Assembly: GCF_000702885.1 (NCBI RefSeq)
Contig: NZ_JNKO01000011.1
Span: 1-64,000 of the forward strand
Source of the DNA: Oribacterium sp. P6A1
GTDB taxonomy: Bacteria > Bacillota > Clostridia > Lachnospirales > Lachnospiraceae
Direction of reading: 5' to 3'
Length of the DNA: 64,000 nt
Part shown: piece after piece, positions 16,467 through 25,476 of the stretch
Numbering within the stretch: position 1 is the first letter of the stretch
How the letters are laid out: each line of letters opens with the position of its first letter
The notes under the pieces: model-generated
Database searches by the model: none
What the model was told of the DNA's origin: nothing
The model's input: only the letters and a program-made list of their open reading frames with translations
Position numbers and translations under genes: made by a program

Positions 16467-18128
16467 TTAATCAGTTATCTCCACTATCTGTATGCGGCCT
16501 TTTCGTTCCTTCTTTGCTTCATACAGAGCATTATCTGCATTCTGGAAAAATGCCCACTCCCTGTCATTATCCGAAGGAGTCTTGATATAAAGACCCTGAG
16601 AGATGGTGACAGGCACTTTGAAATCGATGCCTGTATTTTTGATATATTCCTCCAAAAGGTCCCTGACTGTTTCGGTGTAGGCGATCATCTCCTTTGGATG
16701 CATACCGTAATACAGAATGAAAAATTCATCTCCGCCGAATCTGGAAACTATGATCTCGGAATCCTCCAGAAGCTGTAAATGTTTATGACCGGAGTCTGAG
16801 GCTGCAGTTTGAGCCTCGAATTTTTCAGCCTTGTGTTCCTGATGAATGAGTATCAGCTTTTTCAGGACCTTTCCGATGGTCTTGAGAACGATGTCTCCGA
16901 CCTGATGGCCGTAAGTGTCGTTTATCTCCTTGAAGTGGTCAAAGTCAAGCATTTCTACACCGAGAGGTCTTAAGTTGTATGAAGCCTCAAAGCACTTTGA
17001 CAGCTTCTCTTCCATGACCCGTCTGTTTGGAATCTCGGTAAGAGTATCCATGCGGACTTCTATCTCCAGATGTTGCTTTTCCTTACTGATTTTTGCTATT
17101 TCTTCCTTAGAGGTAAAATATGACAGCAGCATCTTGCCATCGGCTACTTCTGCAAAATCCTGAAACTTCCAGTATCGTTTCAGCTCAGGCAGCAGCTTTT
17201 CGGTGTCGCCGGTCTCTTCATAATAGTTTATCCTCTTTCGGCAGATGTCCTGAAGGTGCCAGTAATAGTTCGTATTTTTCAGAATACCTTCAAACATTTC
17301 CGCTACCTTAAGCATATTGTCATAATGCCTTATTTCGTACAAACGATTCAGAAAGTCGTTTATTATCAGAAGGAACTCTCCCGCACGATCGGCGATCTCC
17401 AGGCAGTTGTCGATGGCCTGTTTCTCCACAAGGGCCGCGTCGGGAGCATTGGTCCAGTATTTATAAAAGAACTTCGGAACATAGTTGTAAGGAGAGTTCT
17501 TGAAGGTGGGCTTCATCTTTAAGGTTTTTTCAAAGGACTCCTGATAGTACTTTACCTTATCGTACTGCTTAAGAGCAGTGAGGGTCATAATGAAAGTTGC
17601 ATAATGTATGGGAAGTGAATCTGTCTGGTTTATGAATTCCGGATATTTCTTTACTATCTGGTCTGCTTTCAAAGAATATCTCAGGGATTCTGCATACAGT
17701 TTTTTAAAGTACAGGCACTGTGCGAAATGCATGTAACTCTTGTAAATCGAAAGCGGAAGGTTCTGCTGCTCCGCTATCTCAAGTTCTCTTGAGTATGCTT
17801 CAAGGGCATTGGCAAGATTTCCCTGATTCATATATGAAACACCCAGCATGGAGATAACATGGCAGGCGGTGTCATAATCTTTGTAGTTAAGCAGGAAATG
17901 ACTTGCTGTATTGAAATACCTGGTGCAGTTATCTGTATCCGACAGGATAAAGTATGCATAACCAAGGGAGTAGTAAAGTTCGCCGAGAACGTCATATTCG
18001 TTTGCGGCATTTGCTTCTCTCATAATCTCAGAAATAAGAGTTATACACTTTTGCGGGTCAGAACGGGATATTTTTTTGATCTTTAGATATTTCTTTCTGA
18101 AGGTTTCCGAGTATTTTCCCAGGGTCAT
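16467..18128 (-). CDS. Cytosolic TPR-GGDEF diguanylate cyclase
   Basis: A 553-residue protein that should make cyclic di-GMP from two GTP. The N-terminal 330 residues are helical repeats of TPR type (for example LGELYYSLGYAYFILSD, then LGVSYMNQGNLANALEAY). The GGDEF domain starts at DTLTEIPNRRVMEEKL and has DFDHFKEINDTYGH and an intact SRFGGDEFF active site. An extra segment of about 35 residues separates these two motifs. The RxxD inhibitory site normally just before GGDEF is not present (EDSEIIVSRF). No membrane segment is seen, so the TPR part probably binds a protein or ligand that controls activity. Such soluble TPR-GGDEF proteins are common in Lachnospiraceae. Confidence 0.88.
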   Translation of the reverse strand: MTLGKYSETFRKKYLKIKKISRSDPQKCITLISEIMREANAANEYDVLGELYYSLGYAYFILSDTDNCTRYFNTASHFLLNYKDYDTACHVISMLGVSYMNQGNLANALEAYSRELEIAEQQNLPLSIYKSYMHFAQCLYFKKLYAESLRYSLKADQIVKKYPEFINQTDSLPIHYATFIMTLTALKQYDKVKYYQESFEKTLKMKPTFKNSPYNYVPKFFYKYWTNAPDAALVEKQAIDNCLEIADRAGEFLLIINDFLNRLYEIRHYDNMLKVAEMFEGILKNTNYYWHLQDICRKRINYYEETGDTEKLLPELKRYWKFQDFAEVADGKMLLSYFTSKEEIAKISKEKQHLEIEVRMDTLTEIPNRRVMEEKLSKCFEASYNLRPLGVEMLDFDHFKEINDTYGHQVGDIVLKTIGKVLKKLILIHQEHKAEKFEAQTAASDSGHKHLQLLEDSEIIVSRFGGDEFFILYYGMHPKEMIAYTETVRDLLEEYIKNTGIDFKVPVTISQGLYIKTPSDNDREWAFFQNADNALYEAKKERKGRIQIVEITD

Positions 18129-18249
18129 GGTTCACCTCAAGTAAAGCAGGTTTAATAAAACAGGTTTTGAACGTCTCCATAAGGAAAAGCGTTAAAATTC
18201 AACCTAATATACTTTACTATATTTTGGCCTGTGTCACAATCCGTGACAT

Positions 18250-18291
18250 AAAAAATCCGCGGAATGACATATAGATCATTTCGCGGATTTT
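18250..18291 (-). terminator. Terminator of the TRAP operon
   Basis: AAAATCCGCGGAATGA pairs with TCATTTCGCGGATTTT (16 positions) around an 8-nt loop, with T-rich sequence following. It lies about 80 bases past the dctM stop. Confidence 0.8.
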
Positions 18292-18371
18292 ATGAAGGAA
18301 AAGAATCAGCTTATTATGAAAGCGATGCAGGATCAGCACTACTACTGTTCCTGATCCTGTTTCGGAATTCA

Positions 18372-19658
18372 CTAGAATAAAAGGTTCGGTATGAACAGTG
18401 TCAGATTCGGGAAATATGTGACTATAAAGAGAGCGACCAAAAGGGCCACAATAAATGCCACGTCTTCTTTTACAAATTCCGGAATGCTGCACTTGGTGAT
18501 ACTGCACACCGTGAACATCATGGAGCCGAAAGGCGGTGTCAGACCACCGATCATGATATTTACGATGATGATGAGACCGAAATGAACCAGATCGACACCC
18601 ATGGTTGAAACTACAGGGATAAGGAGCGGCGCAAGAATGATCATTGCAGCTCCGCCTTCCATGAACATACCTACGATAAGAAGTATGCAGTTGATGATGA
18701 AAAGCATGAGGTACTTGTTGGAAGTGATGCTGAGGAGCGCTTTGGAGATAAGTCCCGGTATTCCTTCCCATGTCATGTACTGGCCGAAAACATTGGCAGC
18801 TACTATGATGAGAACTACACCGGCAGTACCTTCCACAGTCTCTTTAAGGATAGGTGCGATATGCTCGGGCTTCAGCTCCTTATAGATAAATGCTCCGACG
18901 ATTATACAGTAGAGCACCGCTACTGCTCCGCACTCTGAAGGTGTGAAGATACCGATACGCATGCCGCCGATGATTCCGAAGGGGAAGAATATAGCCCAGA
19001 TGGAATCAAGTGCCTGATGTCCGATTTCTTTTGCTGTTGCAGGCTTTTCTCTTGTTGGTTTATACCCTCTTTTTTTGGAAATGATGTGTACAGTCACCAT
19101 AAGGCATATAGCCATGAAGATGCCGGGAATGTAACCGGCCATGAACATCTTTCCGACGGAGACATTGGCGATAAGGGCATAAATGATAAGGTTGATTCCC
19201 GGGGGGATGACAGGTGTTACTGCAGAGGATGCGGCAGTGATTGCAGCGGCAAAGCCTCTGTCGTAACCGCGGCGTTCCATCTCGGGAACAAGCATCTTCG
19301 CTTCCATGGCTGCGTCTGCGTTGGCAGAACCGGATACGCCGCCCATAAGCATACTGAGGAGGACATTGACCTGGGCAAGAGCTCCCGGCATGTGACCTGT
19401 CAGTACATCTGCAAAGGACATGAGCTTTTTACTGATGCCTGCGTAGTTCATGATGGAACCGGCCATTACGAAAAACGGGATGGCCAGAAGCGAAAAGGAC
19501 TGTGAGCTTGTTATGAATTTCTGAAGGATCAGATGTGAAGGTGATCCTGTGTTGGCGAATGCAAAGTAGGCAAGTGTTGCGCCAAAAAGTGCATAGGCGA
19601 TGGGAATACCTGTGAAGTATAAGATCAACACGATAAAAAGCGGGGTTAATCCTGACAT
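18372..19658 (-). CDS. dctM: TRAP transporter large membrane subunit (DctM)
   Basis: A 428-residue, very hydrophobic protein with about 12 membrane segments, the transport channel of a tripartite ATP-independent periplasmic-type carrier. Family features include GGVSGSANADAAMEAKMLVP near 110-130, VIPPGINLIIYA, and GLTPPFGSMMFTVCSI near the C-terminus. It uses an ion gradient to import a substrate, usually a carboxylate, delivered by DctP. It starts three bases after the dctQ stop. The neighbouring glycerophosphodiesterase makes glycerophosphodiesters or another polyol derivative possible cargo, which is only an inference. Confidence 0.9.
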   Translation of the reverse strand: MSGLTPLFIVLILYFTGIPIAYALFGATLAYFAFANTGSPSHLILQKFITSSQSFSLLAIPFFVMAGSIMNYAGISKKLMSFADVLTGHMPGALAQVNVLLSMLMGGVSGSANADAAMEAKMLVPEMERRGYDRGFAAAITAASSAVTPVIPPGINLIIYALIANVSVGKMFMAGYIPGIFMAICLMVTVHIISKKRGYKPTREKPATAKEIGHQALDSIWAIFFPFGIIGGMRIGIFTPSECGAVAVLYCIIVGAFIYKELKPEHIAPILKETVEGTAGVVLIIVAANVFGQYMTWEGIPGLISKALLSITSNKYLMLFIINCILLIVGMFMEGGAAMIILAPLLIPVVSTMGVDLVHFGLIIIVNIMIGGLTPPFGSMMFTVCSITKCSIPEFVKEDVAFIVALLVALFIVTYFPNLTLFIPNLLF

Positions 19659-19661
19659 CTC

Positions 19662-20144
19662 TTATGCCTCCTTTTCTGTTTTTTTAGGGAAAGCCATGAT
19701 CATCTTTACGAGATGCACTACTGTATAAACAGTCGTAAGTCCGAATCCGGCGATAAGTGATGAGCTTACCCAGGCTGAGGAAATTCCGAGTACCGACGTT
19801 GCGATTTTGTGGGTCTTGTCAACGTAAACACAGGCAAGATAAAGAATGTATGCATTTACGGCGAAAAGCACCAGTTGAACCAGTATCTTCACGATCTTCT
19901 GTAAAGTCTCAGGAAGCATGTTTACCAACATGTCTATGCCAAGCTGTGTACCATTCCGATATGCTCCGGCACTTCCGATGAATATCGCCCACACAAAGCA
20001 GTTGGTGGCGACTTCTTCGCTCCAATATATACCCTTGTTCAGAAAATATCGGAAAAATACATTTGTGAGGACCAAAACCGTCGTGATGACAATCAGGAGG
20101 GCTGCAACGGCTTCCTCCGGATTCTGTCGTATGAATTTTTTCAT
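19662..20144 (-). CDS. dctQ: TRAP transporter small membrane subunit (DctQ)
   Basis: A 160-residue membrane protein with four predicted helices. Family motifs include NVFFRYFLNKGIYWSEEVA near 28-46 and AYRNGTQLGIDMLV near 60-75. It pairs with DctM to form the membrane part of the carrier. The ATG has GGAG seven bases upstream. A strong hairpin lies in the 188-base gap from dctP, which may set lower expression of the membrane subunits than of the binding protein. Confidence 0.88.
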   Translation of the reverse strand: MKKFIRQNPEEAVAALLIVITTVLVLTNVFFRYFLNKGIYWSEEVATNCFVWAIFIGSAGAYRNGTQLGIDMLVNMLPETLQKIVKILVQLVLFAVNAYILYLACVYVDKTHKIATSVLGISSAWVSSSLIAGFGLTTVYTVVHLVKMIMAFPKKTEKEA

Positions 20145-20216
20145 ATGCGCTCCGAACCTGTTTTTGTCAGCCCTTTTGGATTTCGCTTCGCGAGAGACTG
20201 ACTTGATAATTAAATA

Positions 20217-20256
20217 TTCAGGAAAGGAGGAAAGCTTAACTTCCTCCCTTCCTGAA
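20217..20256 (-). promoter_or_regulatory. Hairpin between dctP and dctQ
   Basis: TTCAGGAA-GGAGGAA pairs with TTCCTCC-TTCCTGAA to give a long stem. The sequence after it on the minus strand (TATTTAATTAT) is AT-rich but not a pure T-run, so it may be a leaky terminator or an RNA-stability hairpin that favours dctP. Confidence 0.5.
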
Positions 20257-20331
20257 GAATGATTCTATATTCTGTTTGTAATCCGGATATCAGCATGCAT
20301 CAGTGTTTTGCATTTAACAGGCTGAATCTGA

Positions 20332-21456
20332 TTACTGTGGCATGTTCTTGATGTACTCCTGGAACTTGTCATAAAGACCTGGTGTAACGCCCTTGTTCTC
20401 TTCCATATCCTTGTAAAGAGGAGCGATCTTTTCCTGGAATGCAGCAGAATCAACTTCGTTGAACTTGATTCCCTGATCCTTCTCAAGAGCTTCCATCTGA
20501 GCCTTCTCGTTCTCTGTGATCTCCTTGACCATCTCTACTGCACCCTTGTCGAACTCCTCCTGAAGGATGGTGCGGTACTTCTCAGGGATGCTGTTGTATA
20601 CGTCAACATTGATATATGCGCCGCAAACACCGAGAAGGTGCTTTGTAAGAGCCATGTTCTTTGCAACTTCTGCGGAGCCGTTTGAACCGTAAGCGTCGAT
20701 GGTTCCCTCGAGTCCGTCAACTACGCCCTGCTGAACTGCAGAGATGGTATCTGCAAATCCCATAGGTGTTGCTGTAGCGCCCATGGCATTTAAAGTATTT
20801 ACATAAAGCTCTGACTTAGGTGTACGGATCTTCATTCCTACCAGGTCCTCAGGCTTTTCGATAACCTTGTTTGTCATCATGGAACGGAAACCGAAGATAT
20901 AGCCGAGATTAAGAATCTTGATGCCCTGCTCCTCGAGCTTTGCTTCCATATCCTGTACTTCGGGAGTTGTAAGAAGGTACTGGTACTGCTCATAGCTTGT
21001 AACAAGCATAGGTCCTGCAAGAACGTTGAAGTCTTTTACATAGTCTGCAAGGTAGCTTGGATCCTCGACAGAAATAAAGTTAGCGCCCTGTGCAACCTGT
21101 GCTACGCCGTCCTGATATACAGGGAGCTGTGACTGTGGGAAACACTGAATGTCGATGGCACCGTTTGTCTTCTCTCTTACATTGTCAGCTATCTTCTGCA
21201 TGTTCTTTGTAAGAGCCTCGTTAGGTGCGAATACGTGGCTTAATTTTAATTCAAGGTGATAGTCGTCGGGTGCTGCTTCAGCCTCTTTCTTTTCATCAGC
21301 CTTTGATTCTGCCGGCGCAGCAGCTTCTGTCTTGGCTGCCTCTGTTTTGGCTGCCTCTGTTGTTCCGCCTGCATTTGATCCGCCGCATCCTGCGATGGTT
21401 GCTGCTGTCATAGCTGCTGCCATGATAACTGCAAGTGCCTTGTTCATTTTTCTCAT
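20332..21456 (-). CDS. dctP: TRAP transporter substrate-binding lipoprotein (DctP)
   Basis: A 374-residue extracellular solute-binding lipoprotein. The ATG at 21456 follows AGGAGG by six bases. The signal peptide ends with a lipobox ATIAGC (Cys24), followed by a Gly/Ala/Glu-rich linker to about residue 65. The DctP fold contains LKLSHVFAPNEALTKNMQK, FSMRSMM-like FGFRSMMTNKVIEKPEDL and GMKIRTPKSELY; the last contains the family's conserved arginine that salt-bridges substrate carboxylates. It heads the dctPQM cluster, 194 bases after the GDPD gene. The conserved arginine argues that the ligand is an acid. Confidence 0.9.
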   Translation of the reverse strand: MRKMNKALAVIMAAAMTAATIAGCGGSNAGGTTEAAKTEAAKTEAAAPAESKADEKKEAEAAPDDYHLELKLSHVFAPNEALTKNMQKIADNVREKTNGAIDIQCFPQSQLPVYQDGVAQVAQGANFISVEDPSYLADYVKDFNVLAGPMLVTSYEQYQYLLTTPEVQDMEAKLEEQGIKILNLGYIFGFRSMMTNKVIEKPEDLVGMKIRTPKSELYVNTLNAMGATATPMGFADTISAVQQGVVDGLEGTIDAYGSNGSAEVAKNMALTKHLLGVCGAYINVDVYNSIPEKYRTILQEEFDKGAVEMVKEITENEKAQMEALEKDQGIKFNEVDSAAFQEKIAPLYKDMEENKGVTPGLYDKFQEYIKNMPQ

Positions 21457-21649
21457 AAATGACCTCCTGGTTATAAATAGATGTGGGGCTAATGTTTCCG
21501 TCCCCCCATGGTGATACACCGGTTCCCTCATGAATACCGGGCATCTTTATACATAGACCCGTTACCTTTCTTTCGGGTCCTGGAAACTACTCTATACATC
21601 CGGAAAAACCTTCACGGTTCAGTTTCTCAGGGTTTTATGATGCGGTATA

Positions 21650-22387
21650 TTATCCGCACATTTCTTTTCTTATTGCTGAAATCCTGTCAGGGAAGTTTCC
21701 GATGATGGTATCTACACCAACTCTTATCATCTCCCTGATATCTTCTTCCTTATTTACCGTCCAGGTGTTGATCTCCACACCTTCCTTTTTGATTTCATCA
21801 ACTATTTCTTTTGTATTGTTGTAAAAAATAGGATGATAGCACTCTACTCCGGCTGCCTTCACATACTTTCCGGGGTTAAGTATCCATGATTCTGTAAGGA
21901 ATCCGCACTTGATCCCGGGACAAATAGCCTTTGTCCGCATAACACTGTAGTGGTTAAAGGAAGAAATGATTATGCGATCCACCATATCGAATTCACGAAC
22001 CAGATCCATGACCACCTTCTCGATACCTTCGTATACAAAGATACCGGTCTTAAGCTCTATGTTGGTTATGAGCTTTGTGGGTTCCAAAAGCTCCAGATAC
22101 TCACGAAGCGTCATAATCTGCTGCGGTTCAACCTGCCCTGCAAATCTGAATGACAGGTCTGCCTTTTTCAATTCATCAAGGGTGTAATCTTTTACATAAC
22201 CCTTCATATTTACGCAGGTTCTATCCAGAAGCTCGTCATGAATGATGACCGGTTTTCCGTCCTTTGTAAGATGGACGTCCATTTCGATACCGTCACAGCC
22301 GGGTGTTTCGATAGCTTTTTGGAAAGCAAGCTTTGTATTCTCCGGGAAGTTACCGGAAAAACCACGATGTCCAAAGTTTTTGACCAT
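21650..22387 (-). CDS. ugpQ: Glycerophosphodiester phosphodiesterase
   Basis: A 245-residue cytosolic enzyme that cleaves glycerophosphodiesters to glycerol-3-phosphate and an alcohol. The catalytic motifs are FGHRGFSGNFPENT (His7 or so, then the PENT motif), GIEMDVHLTKDGKPVIIHDE (metal-binding Glu/Asp and second catalytic His) and, later, NIELKTG. The C-terminal motif GVEINTWTVNKEEDI is present. The ATG follows GGAGGAAAAA. No signal peptide, so the substrate must be imported first. It is upstream of dctPQM on the same strand without a terminator and two kilobases from the glycerol operon, which would use the product. Confidence 0.9.
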   Translation of the reverse strand: MVKNFGHRGFSGNFPENTKLAFQKAIETPGCDGIEMDVHLTKDGKPVIIHDELLDRTCVNMKGYVKDYTLDELKKADLSFRFAGQVEPQQIMTLREYLELLEPTKLITNIELKTGIFVYEGIEKVVMDLVREFDMVDRIIISSFNHYSVMRTKAICPGIKCGFLTESWILNPGKYVKAAGVECYHPIFYNNTKEIVDEIKKEGVEINTWTVNKEEDIREMIRVGVDTIIGNFPDRISAIRKEMCG

Positions 22388-22939
22388 TTTTTCCTCCGTT
22401 CCGGCAGTATGAACTCAGTCATTTCACAAGGGTGAGCGCTGTGATACCTGCCTTGAACTGCTATTAAAATGATATATAGCGTATAAAAGATGGATTTCTT
22501 CTATAAAATTAAGTGATTTAAGCTGGAAAATAAGCAAATAAAGCAAAAAAATACGCCCGACTAAAAATCATCTGACAGAGCAAATGATTTTACAGCTGAA
22601 CGTCGTCTCATCTCTCCAACACAACCGCATATCTCGTTACATTCCTATGATACATCTTTAGTGACATTTTCTCAAGAAATAATTGTGATAATTGCATAAC
22701 AAATAGTGGGATTGTTAAAAAATATACATTATATTGCACAAAAACCGCACTGTATTAAAATTCAGGCAGCAGCTGCAAAAATCCATGCATTATTAAAAGA
22801 TGAAACATGCATGTGATGCCGGAAACGGTGGAGTTTCACCGGAAATACAGAAATGCGGAACAGATTATTGTTTCCGGAAAATTGCCGAAATATATATTAT
22901 GGCAGATTCGGTTTGAAGGTTTTAGGAAAGGAGCAAAAC
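22388..22939. other. Divergent intergenic region
   Basis: 552 AT-rich bases between the GDPD gene (minus) and the secreted-protein gene (plus). Visible structure includes a hairpin AAAATCAT...ATGATTTT near 22555-22582 and a hairpin CCGGAAAC...GTTTCACCGG near 22817-22842 in the plus-strand leader. I see no credible gene. Both promoters must lie here but no site stands out. Confidence 0.5.
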
Positions 22940-23584
22940 ATGACGCATAAGTTAAAGAAAAAAATAACGGGTATTTTAGCTGTTGCAGTTCTCATATGCG
23001 GATTGCCGTTTACAGCATTTGCAAAAACAAACAGTAAAAGCTTTTCCAAGGGTGAAATCAAGGACAACAAGTATGTGAATGAATATTTCGGATACAGTAT
23101 CGGTGCCCCCAAAGGATACAGCTTCTATGATGACAAAGATCTGGCGGAGTTCAATGAAGTGACTGAAGCTTTTATTAAAGATGCGGATGCCGTTAAAAAG
23201 AGTATAGATGCCGGAGAGGCTGTTATCTTAGCCTATGCCGAAGGAAGTGACGGATACAGCAATGTGAATGTAGGTGTGTCTCAGGGCGGCGCTGAAATCG
23301 AAAAGCTTGATGATAAAAAAGAGGTGTATGAAGAATATGTTGATGCAATAAAGGAAACTCTTGAATCTATGGGATTCACGGTTGAAAAAACCGGTGTTAA
23401 GGATGAAAAGATCGATGGAGAAAAGACATACTCCCTGTGGTCAAAGTCTTCCATCAAAGGTATAGATCTGTATCAGAAGCAGACCATGTTCTTCACCGAT
23501 GACTATATCATGACCGTAACAGCCACCACCATAGGTGAAGATAAAACTGATGACATATTTAAGGAAATAAAGAAGCTGTCATAA
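22940..23584 (+). CDS. Secreted protein of unknown family
   Basis: A 214-residue protein from ATG 22940 (AAAGGAG upstream). It has a signal peptide with basic start THKLKKKITG, a hydrophobic core and an AFA-KT cleavage site near residue 28. The mature part is acidic, with aromatic motifs YVNEYFGYSIGAPKGYSFY and an alternating beta/alpha look. It has no lipobox, cell-wall anchor, repeats or catalytic motif that I recognise. The pattern of a short fold beginning with a GYSI-type strand resembles small extracellular lipid- or ligand-binding domains, but that is only an impression. Monocistronic, with its own terminator. Confidence 0.7.
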   Translation: MTHKLKKKITGILAVAVLICGLPFTAFAKTNSKSFSKGEIKDNKYVNEYFGYSIGAPKGYSFYDDKDLAEFNEVTEAFIKDADAVKKSIDAGEAVILAYAEGSDGYSNVNVGVSQGGAEIEKLDDKKEVYEEYVDAIKETLESMGFTVEKTGVKDEKIDGEKTYSLWSKSSIKGIDLYQKQTMFFTDDYIMTVTATTIGEDKTDDIFKEIKKLS

Positions 23585-23681
23585 TTAAGATATGGCCTGA
23601 CCTGCTAAAGGGCTTGATGATTAGTATATCCTCATTCGGAAAAATCAAAATTAATTATAAAGCACATTTTCTGAGGTAAAA

Positions 23682-23710
23682 AAAGGCTGTGGTCAGTGAC
23701 CACAGCCTTT
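23682..23710. terminator. Bidirectional terminator
   Basis: AAAGGCTGTGGTCA and its exact complement (14 bp) are separated by one base. A-run and T-rich flanks suit both the plus-strand secreted gene and the minus-strand DUF1667 gene. Confidence 0.85.
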
Positions 23711-23824
23711 AAATTGCGAGAAGATATTCTTTTAGGTGTAAATCTCCGGACCGTAAAAGCTATACTCTGATGTGCGTTGAAAAGCCGATATCAGACTGCT
23801 TAACACTTTGCGCTGCCGGAAATC

Positions 23825-24193
23825 TCAGCCCACCTTTGCGATGTTTCTTGTGGCTACAACAGATACACCTGTGCCTGCCACATCCTCAATGAGAACGTCT
23901 CCGATATGTACCGGTGCATCACATTTTACGTGGTTTATGTCATGCATTACCGCAAAAATCTTATCCTTTGGAATATCCGATGCCGTTTTGCAGCATACTC
24001 TTGCCTTGTCTCCGCCTGTGACAGCTATGGTGGAAGTTACGATACGTGTCGGATTCGTAACTTCTTTTCTTGCATAGATATCGCCTCTCTTACAGGTATT
24101 TCCGGAAACGGATATAACCTCTCCCTTTTCCATCTCAACTGTTACCTGGCAGCCCATCGGACAGCCGATACATGTTAAATGTCTCTGTTCCAT
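23825..24193 (-). CDS. DUF1667 cysteine-rich partner of the glycerol-3-phosphate oxidoreductase
   Basis: A 122-residue protein starting EQRHLTCIGCPMGCQVTV: a CxxCxxxC motif at 8-15 plus Cys34 in GNTCKRGD, a likely iron-sulfur or metal site. This family is nearly always encoded last in an operon with two flavoproteins like the two genes directly upstream, and is thought to help electron transfer. Gap to the upstream gene is 14 bases. Confidence 0.85.
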   Translation of the reverse strand: MEQRHLTCIGCPMGCQVTVEMEKGEVISVSGNTCKRGDIYARKEVTNPTRIVTSTIAVTGGDKARVCCKTASDIPKDKIFAVMHDINHVKCDAPVHIGDVLIEDVAGTGVSVVATRNIAKVG

Positions 24194-24207
24194 CTTCTGT
24201 CCTCCTT

Positions 24208-25476
24208 TCAGTCTTTCTCGATCTTGATGGTGATAGTTTCCATTTCAGGGCGATCAAGAAGATCCTGCTTTTTAACCATAACCTGCTCCATTTCTCCGGG
24301 AGCCAGGATCTGACGCTTTCTGTGCTGAACGCGCTCTTCACCGTAATAAACGCTTACATAGGAATCCTTGTAAACATCACCTACTCTGAAACGAACTGTG
24401 AGGTTATCGTCCATACGTCCGGGATCGATGGTTGAAGGAACTGTGTATCTTGCACCGTCGGTGGCATTGACATGAATAACCTTTCCGGTGGCGTCAGCAT
24501 CGAGATTTCCGTTCACATATTTAACGGCGTTAAGACCTGCACGGCCTGCCTCCTCTGAAACATAGTCAACCAGATCGTGAACGTGGAGAACATTACCGCA
24601 GGCAAAAACACCCGGGATGTTGGTCTCCAGACTCTCGTTTACAACAGGACCTGAAGTGATGCGGCTCATCTCAACGCCGGCAGACTGTGACAGCTCATTT
24701 TCCGGAATGAGACCGCAGGAAAGAAGAAGTGTATCACAGGTATAGCGCTCTTCTGTTCCCGGAACAGGCTTTCTGTCAGGACCAACCTCAGCAATGGTTA
24801 CAGCTGTAATGTGCTCTCTTCCCTCGATATCGATAACTGTGTGTGAAAGCTTGAGAGGGATTCCGTAATCATCAAGACACTGAACGATATTTCTCTTGAG
24901 ACCGCCGGAGTATGGCATGAGCTCTGCCACAACCTTGACTTTGGCGCCTTCAAGTGTCATACGGCGTGCCATGATGAGGCCAATGTCTCCGGAACCAAGG
25001 ATAACAACCTCTCTTCCGGGCATGTAACCCTCGATGTTTACAAGTCTCTGTGCGGTACCTGCGGAGAAGATTCCTGCAGGTCTGTAGCCCGGGATATTGA
25101 GAGCTCCTCTCGGACGCTCGCGGCAGCCCATGGCGAGGATAACTGACTTGGCCTGGATCTGGAACATGCCGTCTTCCTTGTTCATGGCTGTGATTACCTT
25201 TTCAGGTGAAATGTCCATGACCATGGTGTTTAATTTATATTCTATTCCCAGCTCAAGTACCTGTGTTATAAAGCGGCCAGCGTATTCAGGGCCTGTAAGC
25301 TCCTCCTTGAAGGTATGGAGGCCGAAACCGTTATGTATGCACTGGTTGAGGATTCCGCCAAGCTCTGAGTCTCTTTCCAGGATCAGAATGCTGTCGCAGC
25401 CTGCATTCTTTGCAGCAGCTGCTGCGGCAAGTCCTGCGGGGCCGCCGCCTACTATTACGATGTCTACTGTATTCAT
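24208..25476 (-). CDS. FAD-dependent pyridine nucleotide-disulfide-type oxidoreductase, GlpB-like role
   Basis: A 422-residue flavoprotein. An N-terminal FAD site DIVIVGGGPAGLAAAAAAKN (residues 5-24), an internal NAD(P) site VVILGSGDIGLIMARR near 158-173, and a C-terminal FAD-binding VFACGNVLHVHDLVDYV. The motif GGILNQCIHNGFGLH is shared with the small subunit of dehydrogenases that pair with GlpA-like proteins. It overlaps the upstream GlpA-like gene by four bases (ATGA), so the two are translationally coupled. It probably passes electrons from glycerol-3-phosphate oxidation to NAD or another acceptor; the acceptor is unknown. Confidence 0.85.
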   Translation of the reverse strand: MNTVDIVIVGGGPAGLAAAAAAKNAGCDSILILERDSELGGILNQCIHNGFGLHTFKEELTGPEYAGRFITQVLELGIEYKLNTMVMDISPEKVITAMNKEDGMFQIQAKSVILAMGCRERPRGALNIPGYRPAGIFSAGTAQRLVNIEGYMPGREVVILGSGDIGLIMARRMTLEGAKVKVVAELMPYSGGLKRNIVQCLDDYGIPLKLSHTVIDIEGREHITAVTIAEVGPDRKPVPGTEERYTCDTLLLSCGLIPENELSQSAGVEMSRITSGPVVNESLETNIPGVFACGNVLHVHDLVDYVSEEAGRAGLNAVKYVNGNLDADATGKVIHVNATDGARYTVPSTIDPGRMDDNLTVRFRVGDVYKDSYVSVYYGEERVQHRKRQILAPGEMEQVMVKKQDLLDRPEMETITIKIEKD

